Assembly (NCBI GenBank): GCA_910579655.1
Contig: CAJTVE010000002.1
Location: 34,452-98,451 of the forward strand
DNA: 64,000 nt
Origin: an uncultured Allobaculum sp.
GTDB lineage: Bacteria > Bacillota_I > Bacilli_A > Erysipelotrichales > Erysipelotrichaceae
Direction of reading: 5' to 3'
Below the pieces are notes generated by a model that saw nothing but the letters and a program-made list of their open reading frames with translations, did no database searches and was not told where the DNA came from. The translations under genes were made by a program, and so were the position numbers. Position 1 is the stretch's first letter, and every line of letters starts with the position of its first letter. This document shows, one piece after another, positions 9,101-17,025 of the stretch.

Positions 9101-10113
9101 TCTACACGTTTACCTAACAGGTTCTGACGGAAACGTCCCTGTTTACCTTTTAAGGAGTGGGACAGTGATTTTAAGGCACGTCCGCCGGCACCCGTGATTG
9201 GTTTGGAGCGACGGCCGTTATCGATCAGAGCATCGACAGCTTCCTGAAGCATACGTTTTTCGTTCTGAACGATGATGTTTGGAGTGCCTAAATCCAGCAA
9301 TTTTTTCAGACGGTTGTTACGGGTGATGACACGACGATATAAGTCGTTCAGATCACTGGTCGCAAAACGTCCGCCATCGAGCTGCAGCATTGGGCGCAGA
9401 TCAGGTGGAATGACTGGAATGTTCTGGAGAATCATCCATTCTGGTTTGTTATCGGAATGACGGAAAGCGTTGATGGTGTCCAGACGTTTGATTAATTTCT
9501 TACGTTTTTCACCGGTTGCTTTTTCAAGCTGTTCCGTAACTTTGGTATATTCGGCTTCCAGGTCAACATTCTGAAGCAGTTCGAGAACCGCTTCGGCACC
9601 TGTTTTGGCTTTAAAGCCAGTTGGGCCATAAATCGCCTGGTTTTCACGGTATTCCTTTTCAGACAGAATCTGTTTGTAGTTCAGACCGCTGTCCATTGGA
9701 TCCGTGACTACATAGCTGACGAAATAGACAACTTCTTCCAGCTGTTTTGGTGTCAGATCCAGCAGCAGCGCCATCCGGCTTGGAATTCCGCGCAGATACC
9801 AGATATGGGCGACTGGAGCGGCCAGGTGAATATGACCCATCCGCTCACGGCGCACGCTGGACTTGGTGATTTCAACACCGCAGCGTTCGCACTTGACGCC
9901 ATTAAAATGCTTTACTTTCTTATATTTTCCACAGGCACATTCATAATCCTTGGTTGGACCGAAAATGCGTTCGCAGAACAGGCCATCCTTTTCTGCTTTC
10001 TGGGATCGGTAGTTAATCGTCTCAGGCTTGAGAACTTCTCCATACGACCATTTTTCGATGGCTTCTGGAGAGGCAAGTTTGACCTGAATCGAGGAGAAAT
10101 TGTTTACTGACAT
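6199..10113 (-). CDS. rpoC: DNA-directed RNA polymerase beta' subunit
   Basis: 1304 aa, the large catalytic subunit of RNA polymerase. The N-terminal zinc ribbon has Cys59, Cys61, Cys75 and Cys78 (CACG...CERC). The Mg2+-binding active-site motif NADFDGDQM is at 448-456. The second zinc site (CGTDRGF ... CKSTNGICVKCYG) and the trigger-loop region (GEPGTQLTMRTFHTGG) are intact. The length matches Firmicutes RpoC, with no large insertion. Its ATG lies inside the 3' end of rpoB (10-nt overlap), so the two are translationally coupled. The C-terminus is acidic, like that of RpoB. Confidence 0.98.
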   Translation of the reverse strand: MSVNNFSSIQVKLASPEAIEKWSYGEVLKPETINYRSQKAEKDGLFCERIFGPTKDYECACGKYKKVKHFNGVKCERCGVEITKSSVRRERMGHIHLAAPVAHIWYLRGIPSRMALLLDLTPKQLEEVVYFVSYVVTDPMDSGLNYKQILSEKEYRENQAIYGPTGFKAKTGAEAVLELLQNVDLEAEYTKVTEQLEKATGEKRKKLIKRLDTINAFRHSDNKPEWMILQNIPVIPPDLRPMLQLDGGRFATSDLNDLYRRVITRNNRLKKLLDLGTPNIIVQNEKRMLQEAVDALIDNGRRSKPITGAGGRALKSLSHSLKGKQGRFRQNLLGKRVDFSGRSVIAVGPDLKMYQCGIPREMAINLFKPFVINEMVNSEIVGNAKQAEKMIEARDERIWPVVEKVIEGYPVLLNRAPTLHRLGIQAFLPKLVEGRAMRLHPLVCTAFNADFDGDQMAIHVPLSEEARAEALVMMLGSHNILGPKDGKPIVTPGQDMVMGNFYLTMEETKQELLDEAERYRQAGVEKEAAAWERYANAEGTVYSDIDEVMLAYKTGQVHLHSRIALPVSGLNKESFGPEHANDYLATTVGKIIFNGMFPSDFPYLNEVSKENFEKTPEKYFIKPGTDVKKFIADLPTVEAVKKKDLGKVIAEVFKRYKVDDVAEILDEIKSLGFKYSTVAGITVALSDIEVAPNKEKHIDEGREKADQLKHLQQKGLLTMEEWERHLNKLWADVKDDIVEELMSNLPRKNPINMMATSGARGNTSNFTQLAGMRGLMARPAKGKSRAGEYVPSIIEVPIYSCFREGLNVSEFFISTHGVRKGLTDTALKTAESGYLTRRLVDVAQDVIIKEDDCGTDRGFWVEDLVDRKTNTVIEPLYDRLVGRYSKQDVVNPETGELIVESDTYMTEDIAKKIVDAGVTGMYIRSPFTCKSTNGICVKCYGKNMATGKVVEVGEAVGTMAAQSIGEPGTQLTMRTFHTGGVAGGDGGDITQGLPRVEELFEARHPKGVAVIAQISGEIVSIKRIDGTLRQEVEIKNETESVSHKINANQTLRPWVQVGQEIEAGQPLTEGPLDPKELLAVAGVNQVQNYILKEVKKVYQSQGIEISDKHLEVMIRQMMKKVIVTDPGDTDLNTGVQLSLNNITQINRDALLQGKVPATFQPILLGISKSSVETDSFLSAASFQETTKVLTDATIKGKVDHLVGLKENVIIGKLIPAGTGCKGHRAQNDEVRKMAKRLRDRRLARQVETHHDTNFEKFASQAMKEPEEIDPLLPEVIEDHSLLENDSILNDPESFAEALEKADAK

Positions 10114-13100
10114 TCGATCTGTACATCCTCCACTTCTTTACGTTCTTCTTCAAACTCGTCGTCTTCAGTCTGTTCGTCTTCTGTGTCATCACCTTCGAAA
10201 GTTGTTCCCGATAAGGCTTCAGCAACAACCGATGGATCCAGATCATTTTCAAGAGGTGGTTCACCGGCTTCTTCTTCGCCTTCCGGAATTTCTCTGGCTT
10301 CAACTGTAATGATGGAATCGTCGTCATGTTCAACGGCATTGTCATTCTTGTTGGAAGAGTTCAGAGAAACAACGTTGTTGTTGTCATCGAGCAGTGTGAC
10401 ATCAATGGCCAGACCCTGAAGTTCGTTGATCAGTACGCGGAAGGATTCTGGAACGCCTGGTTCTGGAATGTCTTTACCTTTCGTGATCGCTTCATAGGTT
10501 TCAATACGGCCCTGAATATCGTCAGACTTGATGGTCAGGATTTCCTGCAGAGTATGGCTGGCACCATAAGCTTCCAGTGCCCAGACTTCCATTTCTCCAA
10601 AACGCTGGCCGCCATTCTGTGCTTTACCACCTAATGGCTGCTGCGTAATTGTGGAATAAGGTCCAGTTGCACGGGCGTGCAGTTTATCGTCAACCATGTG
10701 CGCGAGTTTGATCATATACATGACACCGACGGAAATCCGTTCATCGAATGGCAGACCAGTCTGGCCATCGTAAAGAACCTGTTTCCCATCGAATGTCATC
10801 TGTGCTTCTTTCATGACATCAGCCAGATCTTCGTTGGACAGACCATCGAATACAGGTGTCGCGAATTTCTGGTTCAGTTTTTTGGCTGCATAGCCGAGGT
10901 GGATTTCCAGGATCTGCCCAATGTTCATACGGGAAGGTACACCAAATGGGTTCAGGATGATATCGATTGGGGTACCATCGGACATGAATGGCATATCTTC
11001 GATTGGCATGATCTTGGAGATTACACCTTTGTTACCATGACGGCCGGACATCTTGTCCCCTTCAGAAATCTTACGTTTCTGAGCAATGTAGACTTTGACA
11101 CGGGTATTGACTCCAGGGGGCAGGTCGGATCCATCCCCGCGTTTGAAGACTTTGGTGCTGTGAACAATACCAGCGCCACCATGTGGAACTTTCAACGAAT
11201 TGTCGCGCACTTCTCTGGATTTTTCACCAAAGATCGCGAGCAGCAGTTTTTCTTCCGGAGAAACTTCGGACTGGCCTTTTGGCGTAACTTTACCAACCAG
11301 AATATCTCCTTCGTGAACTTCAGAACCTTTGAGGATGACGCCATTCTCATCGAGTTTCTTCAGCGTGTTTTCGGATACGTTTGGAATATCACGGGTGATT
11401 TCTTCCGGTCCAAGCTTCGTATCCCGGCAGTCGATGTCGTATTCCTCAAGGTGGATTGAGGTGTAGACGTCATCGCTGACCATCCGTTCAGACATAATGA
11501 TGGCATCTTCATAGTTGTAGCCATACCAGGTCATATAGGCGATGGTTACGTTCTGACCTAAAGCCAGTTCGCCATTTTCCATGGATGGTCCATCGGCCAG
11601 GATATCGCCGGCTTCAACTTCTTCGCCAACTTTAACGATTGGTTTCTGGTTGATGCAGGTCGATGCGTTGGAACGGGAGAACTTACGGAGCATGTAGGTG
11701 TGTTCCTTGCCGGCTTTGTCGGTGTTGACAATGCGCAGGGAGTCTACATAGGTAATGGTTCCGTCTTCTTTTGCGACGATACCAACACCGGAGTCTTTGG
11801 CAATCTTGTATTCAATACCAGTGCCGACATACGGGGAATGCGGCTGGAGCAAAGGTACGGCCTGACGCTGCATGTTGGCACCCATCAGGGCACGGGAGGC
11901 GTCATCGTTTTCCAGGAATGGAACACAGGCGGTTGCAACCGAAACGATCTGTTTCGGGCTGACGTCGGCCAGTTCGACTTCGGATTTGTCAGCGATGATT
12001 GTATCGCCATTTTTACGGGCAACGACACGATCGTGGATCAGACGGCCATCACGAACTTCGTTGGCCTGGGCGATCACGTAATCGGCTTCTTCATCCGCAG
12101 ACAGGTATACCGCCTTTTCGGATACAGTGCCATCTTTATTTACGATTCGATATGGAGTCTGGATGAATCCATATTCGTTGATTTTTGCATAAGTTGTCAG
12201 GTTGGAAATCAGACCAATGTTTGGACCTTCAGGGGTCTCGATTGGGCAGATTCGGCCATAGTGAGAGGAGTGAACGTCTCGAACTTCAAATCCGGCACGG
12301 TCACGCGTCAGACCACCTGGGCCTAAAGCGGAAATACGGCGCTTGTTGGTCAGTTCAGCCAGTGGGTTTTGCTGGTCCATGAACTGGGACAGCTGAGAAG
12401 AAGAGAAGAACTCTTTAATCGCTGCAGTTAATGGACGAACGTTGGTGAGTTTTTTCGGGTTGATGTTTTCAACTTCCTGGATGGACATTCTTTCCTTCAC
12501 CACACGTTCCATTCGGCTTAAACCGATACGGAACTGGTTCTGGATCAGTTCACCAACCGAACGGATCCGACGGTTGCCCAGCATATCGATATCATCGGTC
12601 TCGCCAATTCCTTCCATAACATTCAGATCATAGGCAAAGAATGCATAAATATCTGGAATTGTCACGGTATGCATATTGGCAAACGGATCATTTCCGGTAA
12701 TATGAACCAGCTGGCCATTTTTATCTTCGACATCGATTTCCTGAACGGCTGCACCGATTAACCATGCCGTAACATCTTCGTTCTGCATGCGGCCTTTGAG
12801 ATCAAAGACAGCGGCGTCATCCAGTTTTTCCGGTGTTACACCAATGGTGTAGCGGCCGGCAATCGGTTCGAGATCGGAGTTCACCAGATCACGGCCATCT
12901 TTATCTGTCAGACGGCCTAAGGTGAGCAGACGCTGACCATAGTTCAGGACGGCGTCAACATTTTCGTCTGTTAATGTGACAGGTTTTGCCACCAGACCCG
13001 CATAAATCTTGACAGGTTTGTCAAATTTTACGATCTGTTCTACATCCTGAGGAGTAAGAACCTGACCCTGTTCAAGCAGAACCCCATCCAGCGTGATATC

Positions 13101-14339
13101 TTCAGCCAGGACACGGCCAATCAGACCTGTTTTATAAGAGGCAGGAATGGTTACGATATCCGCTTCGAGGAATTCTGGTTTGAAAGGATATGGATTCATG
13201 TAAAGACCTTTTGCGAGTTCGCCGCGCAAAGCGTTGCGTTCATCACGGGTTACATGAGTTCCTTTTGGCATGAATACTTCGCCATCTACGCCAATAATGT
13301 CGTGGGCAAGAGTTGTATTCATGGTACGGGCTACAGCATTGAGCTTTTTGCCCAGTTTATAACGGCCGGCTTTGGTCAGATCATAACGGCGCGGGTCAAA
13401 GAATTTGGCCTGCATGAGGGTGATGGATCCATCCAGAGTCGGGATTTCGTCAGAGCGCTGGTTTTCATAGAAAGAAAGCAGGGCTTCTTCTGTTGTTTTG
13501 ACTTTATCAGCGAGCAGTGTGTTTTCGATTTCTTCAGATTTTCCAAAGAAGCCGTTGAATAACATGAGATACTGGTTCATGTATTCGCGGTTGCCCTCGT
13601 CGACAGCCACGTCTTTTGCTTCCTTGCCAATGGCTTTCAGGAACGTATCCAAAGGCTTGGTGTCAAAAGCGTCTTCTCCTTTTTCCAAAGAGAAGCTCAT
13701 TCCTAAGGCTTTAAAGAAAATCGAGGACAGGATCTTACGGCGACGGTCAATGGAAACATTGATGGCGCGGCCATTCGTGTTCTTTTTCTGTTCGGTCATG
13801 AACTCAAGCCATGTACCACGGCTAGGAATCAGTTCACAACTGTAATTCTGACGGCCAGTCTTGTTATCATAAGATTCCGCGAAATACGCGCCAGGAGAAC
13901 GAACAATCTGAGAAACGATGACACGCTCAGCACCATTGATGATGAATGTACCAGTTTCCGTCATCTGGGGAAATTCACCAAGATAGACTCTGTCTGCTTT
14001 GGTGATGACTTCTCCATTTTCGTTGACCACTTCCAGTTCCATGTCAACTTCAAGAGAAGCAGCGTAGTTGCACTCTTTCTCCATGGCTTCCTGCGGAGTA
14101 CATTTTGGTTTAGCAAAATGGAATCCTTTATAGTTCAGTTTGATATTCTTGTTGAAACTTTCAATCGGGAAGATTTCATTGAAAACTTCTTCAATTCCCT
14201 GCTTGGTAAACCAGTCGTAGGAATTCGTCTGAATTTCGACCAGATTTGGAAGCTCCAGCTTTCCGGAGACTTTTGAATAGTCCCGTCTAAATGCTTTTTT
14301 TCCTTCCGGAACGATTTGGTATGGTTTATTGCCTTCCAT
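10104..14339 (-). CDS. rpoB: DNA-directed RNA polymerase beta subunit, with lobe insertion and acidic tail
   Basis: 1411 aa, clearly RpoB: SRGTWLEF, NQFRIGLSRMERVV, the rifampicin pocket FFSSSQLSQFMDQQNPL, CPIETPEGPNIGL, and SGRHGNKGVIS. Start ATG 14339 (MEGNKPYQ) has AAAGGA 8 nt upstream; the frame is open a further 90 nt without a site. Three oddities are visible. Residue 665, equivalent to E. coli His526, is Asn (codon at 12345-12347). About 170-180 residues more than in B. subtilis sit in the lobe (roughly residues 350-550). A tail of about 90 residues rich in Asp and Glu follows the normal C-terminus. rplL is not upstream, so the usual rplJL-rpoBC order is broken. Confidence 0.98.
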   Translation of the reverse strand: MEGNKPYQIVPEGKKAFRRDYSKVSGKLELPNLVEIQTNSYDWFTKQGIEEVFNEIFPIESFNKNIKLNYKGFHFAKPKCTPQEAMEKECNYAASLEVDMELEVVNENGEVITKADRVYLGEFPQMTETGTFIINGAERVIVSQIVRSPGAYFAESYDNKTGRQNYSCELIPSRGTWLEFMTEQKKNTNGRAINVSIDRRRKILSSIFFKALGMSFSLEKGEDAFDTKPLDTFLKAIGKEAKDVAVDEGNREYMNQYLMLFNGFFGKSEEIENTLLADKVKTTEEALLSFYENQRSDEIPTLDGSITLMQAKFFDPRRYDLTKAGRYKLGKKLNAVARTMNTTLAHDIIGVDGEVFMPKGTHVTRDERNALRGELAKGLYMNPYPFKPEFLEADIVTIPASYKTGLIGRVLAEDITLDGVLLEQGQVLTPQDVEQIVKFDKPVKIYAGLVAKPVTLTDENVDAVLNYGQRLLTLGRLTDKDGRDLVNSDLEPIAGRYTIGVTPEKLDDAAVFDLKGRMQNEDVTAWLIGAAVQEIDVEDKNGQLVHITGNDPFANMHTVTIPDIYAFFAYDLNVMEGIGETDDIDMLGNRRIRSVGELIQNQFRIGLSRMERVVKERMSIQEVENINPKKLTNVRPLTAAIKEFFSSSQLSQFMDQQNPLAELTNKRRISALGPGGLTRDRAGFEVRDVHSSHYGRICPIETPEGPNIGLISNLTTYAKINEYGFIQTPYRIVNKDGTVSEKAVYLSADEEADYVIAQANEVRDGRLIHDRVVARKNGDTIIADKSEVELADVSPKQIVSVATACVPFLENDDASRALMGANMQRQAVPLLQPHSPYVGTGIEYKIAKDSGVGIVAKEDGTITYVDSLRIVNTDKAGKEHTYMLRKFSRSNASTCINQKPIVKVGEEVEAGDILADGPSMENGELALGQNVTIAYMTWYGYNYEDAIIMSERMVSDDVYTSIHLEEYDIDCRDTKLGPEEITRDIPNVSENTLKKLDENGVILKGSEVHEGDILVGKVTPKGQSEVSPEEKLLLAIFGEKSREVRDNSLKVPHGGAGIVHSTKVFKRGDGSDLPPGVNTRVKVYIAQKRKISEGDKMSGRHGNKGVISKIMPIEDMPFMSDGTPIDIILNPFGVPSRMNIGQILEIHLGYAAKKLNQKFATPVFDGLSNEDLADVMKEAQMTFDGKQVLYDGQTGLPFDERISVGVMYMIKLAHMVDDKLHARATGPYSTITQQPLGGKAQNGGQRFGEMEVWALEAYGASHTLQEILTIKSDDIQGRIETYEAITKGKDIPEPGVPESFRVLINELQGLAIDVTLLDDNNNVVSLNSSNKNDNAVEHDDDSIITVEAREIPEGEEEAGEPPLENDLDPSVVAEALSGTTFEGDDTEDEQTEDDEFEEERKEVEDVQIECQ

Positions 14340-14400
14340 GCGCACGATCCTTTCTTCAGTATTGAACAACAGCCAGTTTTCGGCTATTATGCAATTTACT

Positions 14401-14429
14401 AGTGTATGATGGTCCTTACCCTTTTGCAA
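14401..14429 (-). promoter_or_regulatory. Candidate rpoB promoter
   Basis: On minus, TTGCAA (14429-14424), a 17-nt spacer and TACACT (14406-14401): 4/6 and 4/6 matches to the sigma-A boxes, about 60 nt upstream of the rpoB start. Predicted from sequence only. Confidence 0.4.
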
Positions 14430-15210
14430 ATGAGATTCCCTGCAACCCCTTTAATTTATGGGTATTTTATACATTTTTTGGACCTTTTCAGATTTTGAGT
14501 TAAAATACAAGTCTTGACTTACATCCTGAAAAGACGTATACAGCTCTTTTCCGGTCTTCACACGCATCCTTTCTGTCTGCGGGCTTTGCATCTCGATATC
14601 ATTTTCAACTTTTAAACCCTTGTTGTGCCTTTCATCTGCCTGAAAGATCACTTTTCAGGGCGAATCTGTTCAATTTCTTCGGCGGGGGATCCGAAGAGGA
14701 AAGAACAGAGTACAACCTTTCGATGTCTTTGTCACTTTTTCAACTTCAACGCCCAGCCTGATCAACCGATTCTTCCATTCAGTTTGTTCCTCTTCGTTCA
14801 AAAAGCCATCTGATTTGCCCTGCAGCTCATACTCTTTTTTTGTGGAAATTGCAACCACAATTGCCTTTTGAAAATTATCCCCTGTTTTCTGGCTTTCCTG
14901 TCTGAAACAAGACTGTTCTAAGCTCTGCTTATAAAAGATGGACAAACGAACATTGTTTTTTGTAAAAAAGAGAGACAGAATGAGGAGGAAGGATGTATTT
15001 GCGGGATACATTTAGAGAGGTCCTGCTTCAGTGGACGATTCAAGGGGGTTGTTTGCTTTAAGCAAACAGCCCCTTTTGAGCGTCAAGAAGAATAGATACC
15101 AGACTATACTATGCAAGATCGATGCAGATTCCTTTAAATATTTTCGTAGAATCGATTATCGGATTCGTGTGACAACATGGAACCTCCCCTCTTTTCCAAA
15201 ATCTGAACCT
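14430..15210. other. Long intergenic region upstream of rpoB
   Basis: About 780 bp with no recognised gene. A 113-codon minus frame (14670-15011) is open but starts in AT-rich sequence without a good ribosome binding site. A strong hairpin lies at 15045-15077. It may hold a long rpoB leader or a decayed gene. Confidence 0.4.
15045..15077 (+). terminator. Hairpin with T-run on plus strand
   Basis: GGGGTTGTTTGCTT pairs with AAGCAAACAGCCCC (one G-T pair) and is followed by TTTT on plus. No plus-strand gene upstream is recognised, so either a small RNA ends here or the hairpin has another role. Confidence 0.45.
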
Positions 15211-15244
15211 GAAAAAGCCTGTCTGCAGCTGCCGACAGGCTTTT
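15211..15244 (-). terminator. Terminator of trkAH
   Basis: AAAAGCCTGTC / GACAGGCTTTT with a 10-nt loop; TTTTT follows on minus. About 120 nt after the trkH stop. The hairpin also has a short T-run on plus. Confidence 0.75.
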
Positions 15245-15366
15245 GATTCTCTGTTTTCAATTTGAAAGATTTGCCAGACCAGTACCGGTATGGTTTCCAC
15301 CAGAAATATCTTTTGCCAGTTTCTGATTCAGCGGAGCAGTGCTCAAAGCTGTAAGAAGGAGAGTGG

Positions 15367-17025
15367 TTATCCGGCAATCCGACGGCTTCGTCTTCGGGCT
15401 GCCACTTCCGGATCGTCTTCTTCTTCCGGGATGCGCACATGTCGGGCAACAGGGGGCGGAGTTCCTGTTGAATCCGAAGAATGCTGTTGTTCGCCTGCCC
15501 AGGGTGCATCCGGTTCTTCTTTTCTGGCATGGGAATGTTCCCATTCTTCTTTTCGCTCACTCAGATCCCGTTTGGTAATGCGATGCGTTCCCTGCCACAT
15601 CGCCGGCACAAGCAGCAAAATAATCGGCAGCAGTTCCAGACGACCCGCCAGCATGGCAAAAGACAAAGCCAGTTTTGCCACATTTGAGAATCCGGCAAAG
15701 GTAGACATTGGGCCCACATCGCCAAGACCCGGACCAATATTGTTGATGGTGGCGGCGACTGCAGAAAAGTTTGTCACCAGATCCTTGCCGTCAATCGTGA
15801 CAACCAGAAGGACACTCACAAACACGATCAGATAAATGGCCAGAAAAACATTGATGGCCCGAACGGTTTCATGCGCAATCGGTTTTCCGTCCATATGGAC
15901 TTTTTCTACGAGTCCTGGATGAAGCAGATTGCGAAATTCTTTTTTGATGCCTTTGACCATGACGTTAAAACGACTGACCTTGATTCCACCCCCGGTTGAA
16001 CCGGCGCAGGCGCCGATAAACATAATGATGATCAGTAAAGTCCTTGCTAACGGCGTCCATAAATTGAAATCAACCGTCGCATAGCCCGTGGTCGTAATCA
16101 AAGACGAGACAGTGAAGAAAACATGGTGAATCGCCTGCCACAAATCTGGAAAACGATCCCGGACAGATAAGACAATGACAAAGGTCACCACCAGGATGAT
16201 GCCAATATAAGTCAGGACTTCTTCCATGTGGAACGCCTGTTTCCATTTGCGGCGCAGCATCAGGAAATAGAAGGAGAAGTTGATTCCAAACAGCATCATA
16301 AAGATCGCAATGATTCCCTGCTGGAGCATGGTATAGTCATCAAACCCGCTAGGCCGGACCGCAAATCCGCCCGTACCGGCAGTGCCCATGGTCAGACAAA
16401 GCGTATCAAACAGCGGCATCCCGGCCAAAAGCAGAAAAACAATCTGAATCAGTGTCAGGCCGATATACATCATATACAAGGTCTTGGCGGTATCTTTGAC
16501 TTTTGGAACCAGTTTGGACACATCCGGTCCTGGGGATTCGGCAATCATCAGGTTCATGAACTTGGCAGAGGTACTTGGCAGCAGAGCCAACAAAAACACC
16601 AGAACCCCCATCCCCCCGATCCAATGCGTAAAAGAACGCCAGAATAAGGATCCATGGCTGATCGTGGAAAGATCCGGAATGGTGGTACTGCCGGTTGTCG
16701 TAAACCCGGAGACCGTTTCGAAAAAGGCATCGATCGGATTGGAAATCTCACCAGCCAGAATGAAGGGCAGACTGCCAAGAATCGACATCAGAATCCATGC
16801 CAGTCCCGTCGCGGCCATCCCTTCACGCGCTCGAAAGCGGCCCATCGATTTTCGGCCCCAGGTCAGCAGCAAGCCAAGTCCCAGGCAAAGCAGGGCAACC
16901 AGAAAGTAAATCAGCGCCACATTATATTCCTGATAGCAGATCGCACAGATCATCGGAAGCAGCAAGAAGGCCGCTTCGGCTTTGCATACCTGACCGAGCA
17001 CATACAGAACGGCTCTTAGATTCAT
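15367..17025 (-). CDS. trkH: Potassium uptake protein, TrkH/KtrB family
   Basis: 552 aa integral membrane subunit of a Trk/Ktr K+ transporter. Four selectivity-filter loops of the MPM repeat family can be picked out: TTTGSTTI, GTAGTGGFA, TTTGYATVDF and NNIGPGLGDVG. It starts with the ATGA overlap of the trkA stop, so it is coupled to its regulatory partner TrkA. Unusually, after the last membrane segment (near MWQGTHRI) there is a hydrophilic tail of about 75 residues rich in Glu, Arg and Pro, ending RRRSRRIAG. Typical TrkH proteins end soon after the last helix. Cytoplasmic placement and a regulatory use of the tail are inference. Confidence 0.95.
   Translation of the reverse strand: MNLRAVLYVLGQVCKAEAAFLLLPMICAICYQEYNVALIYFLVALLCLGLGLLLTWGRKSMGRFRAREGMAATGLAWILMSILGSLPFILAGEISNPIDAFFETVSGFTTTGSTTIPDLSTISHGSLFWRSFTHWIGGMGVLVFLLALLPSTSAKFMNLMIAESPGPDVSKLVPKVKDTAKTLYMMYIGLTLIQIVFLLLAGMPLFDTLCLTMGTAGTGGFAVRPSGFDDYTMLQQGIIAIFMMLFGINFSFYFLMLRRKWKQAFHMEEVLTYIGIILVVTFVIVLSVRDRFPDLWQAIHHVFFTVSSLITTTGYATVDFNLWTPLARTLLIIIMFIGACAGSTGGGIKVSRFNVMVKGIKKEFRNLLHPGLVEKVHMDGKPIAHETVRAINVFLAIYLIVFVSVLLVVTIDGKDLVTNFSAVAATINNIGPGLGDVGPMSTFAGFSNVAKLALSFAMLAGRLELLPIILLLVPAMWQGTHRITKRDLSERKEEWEHSHARKEEPDAPWAGEQQHSSDSTGTPPPVARHVRIPEEEDDPEVAARRRSRRIAG

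Noticed and set aside
14670..15011. 113-codon minus frame upstream of rpoB
   Set aside because: No good ribosome binding site or recognisable motif; lies where an rpoB leader would be. A decayed gene cannot be excluded.
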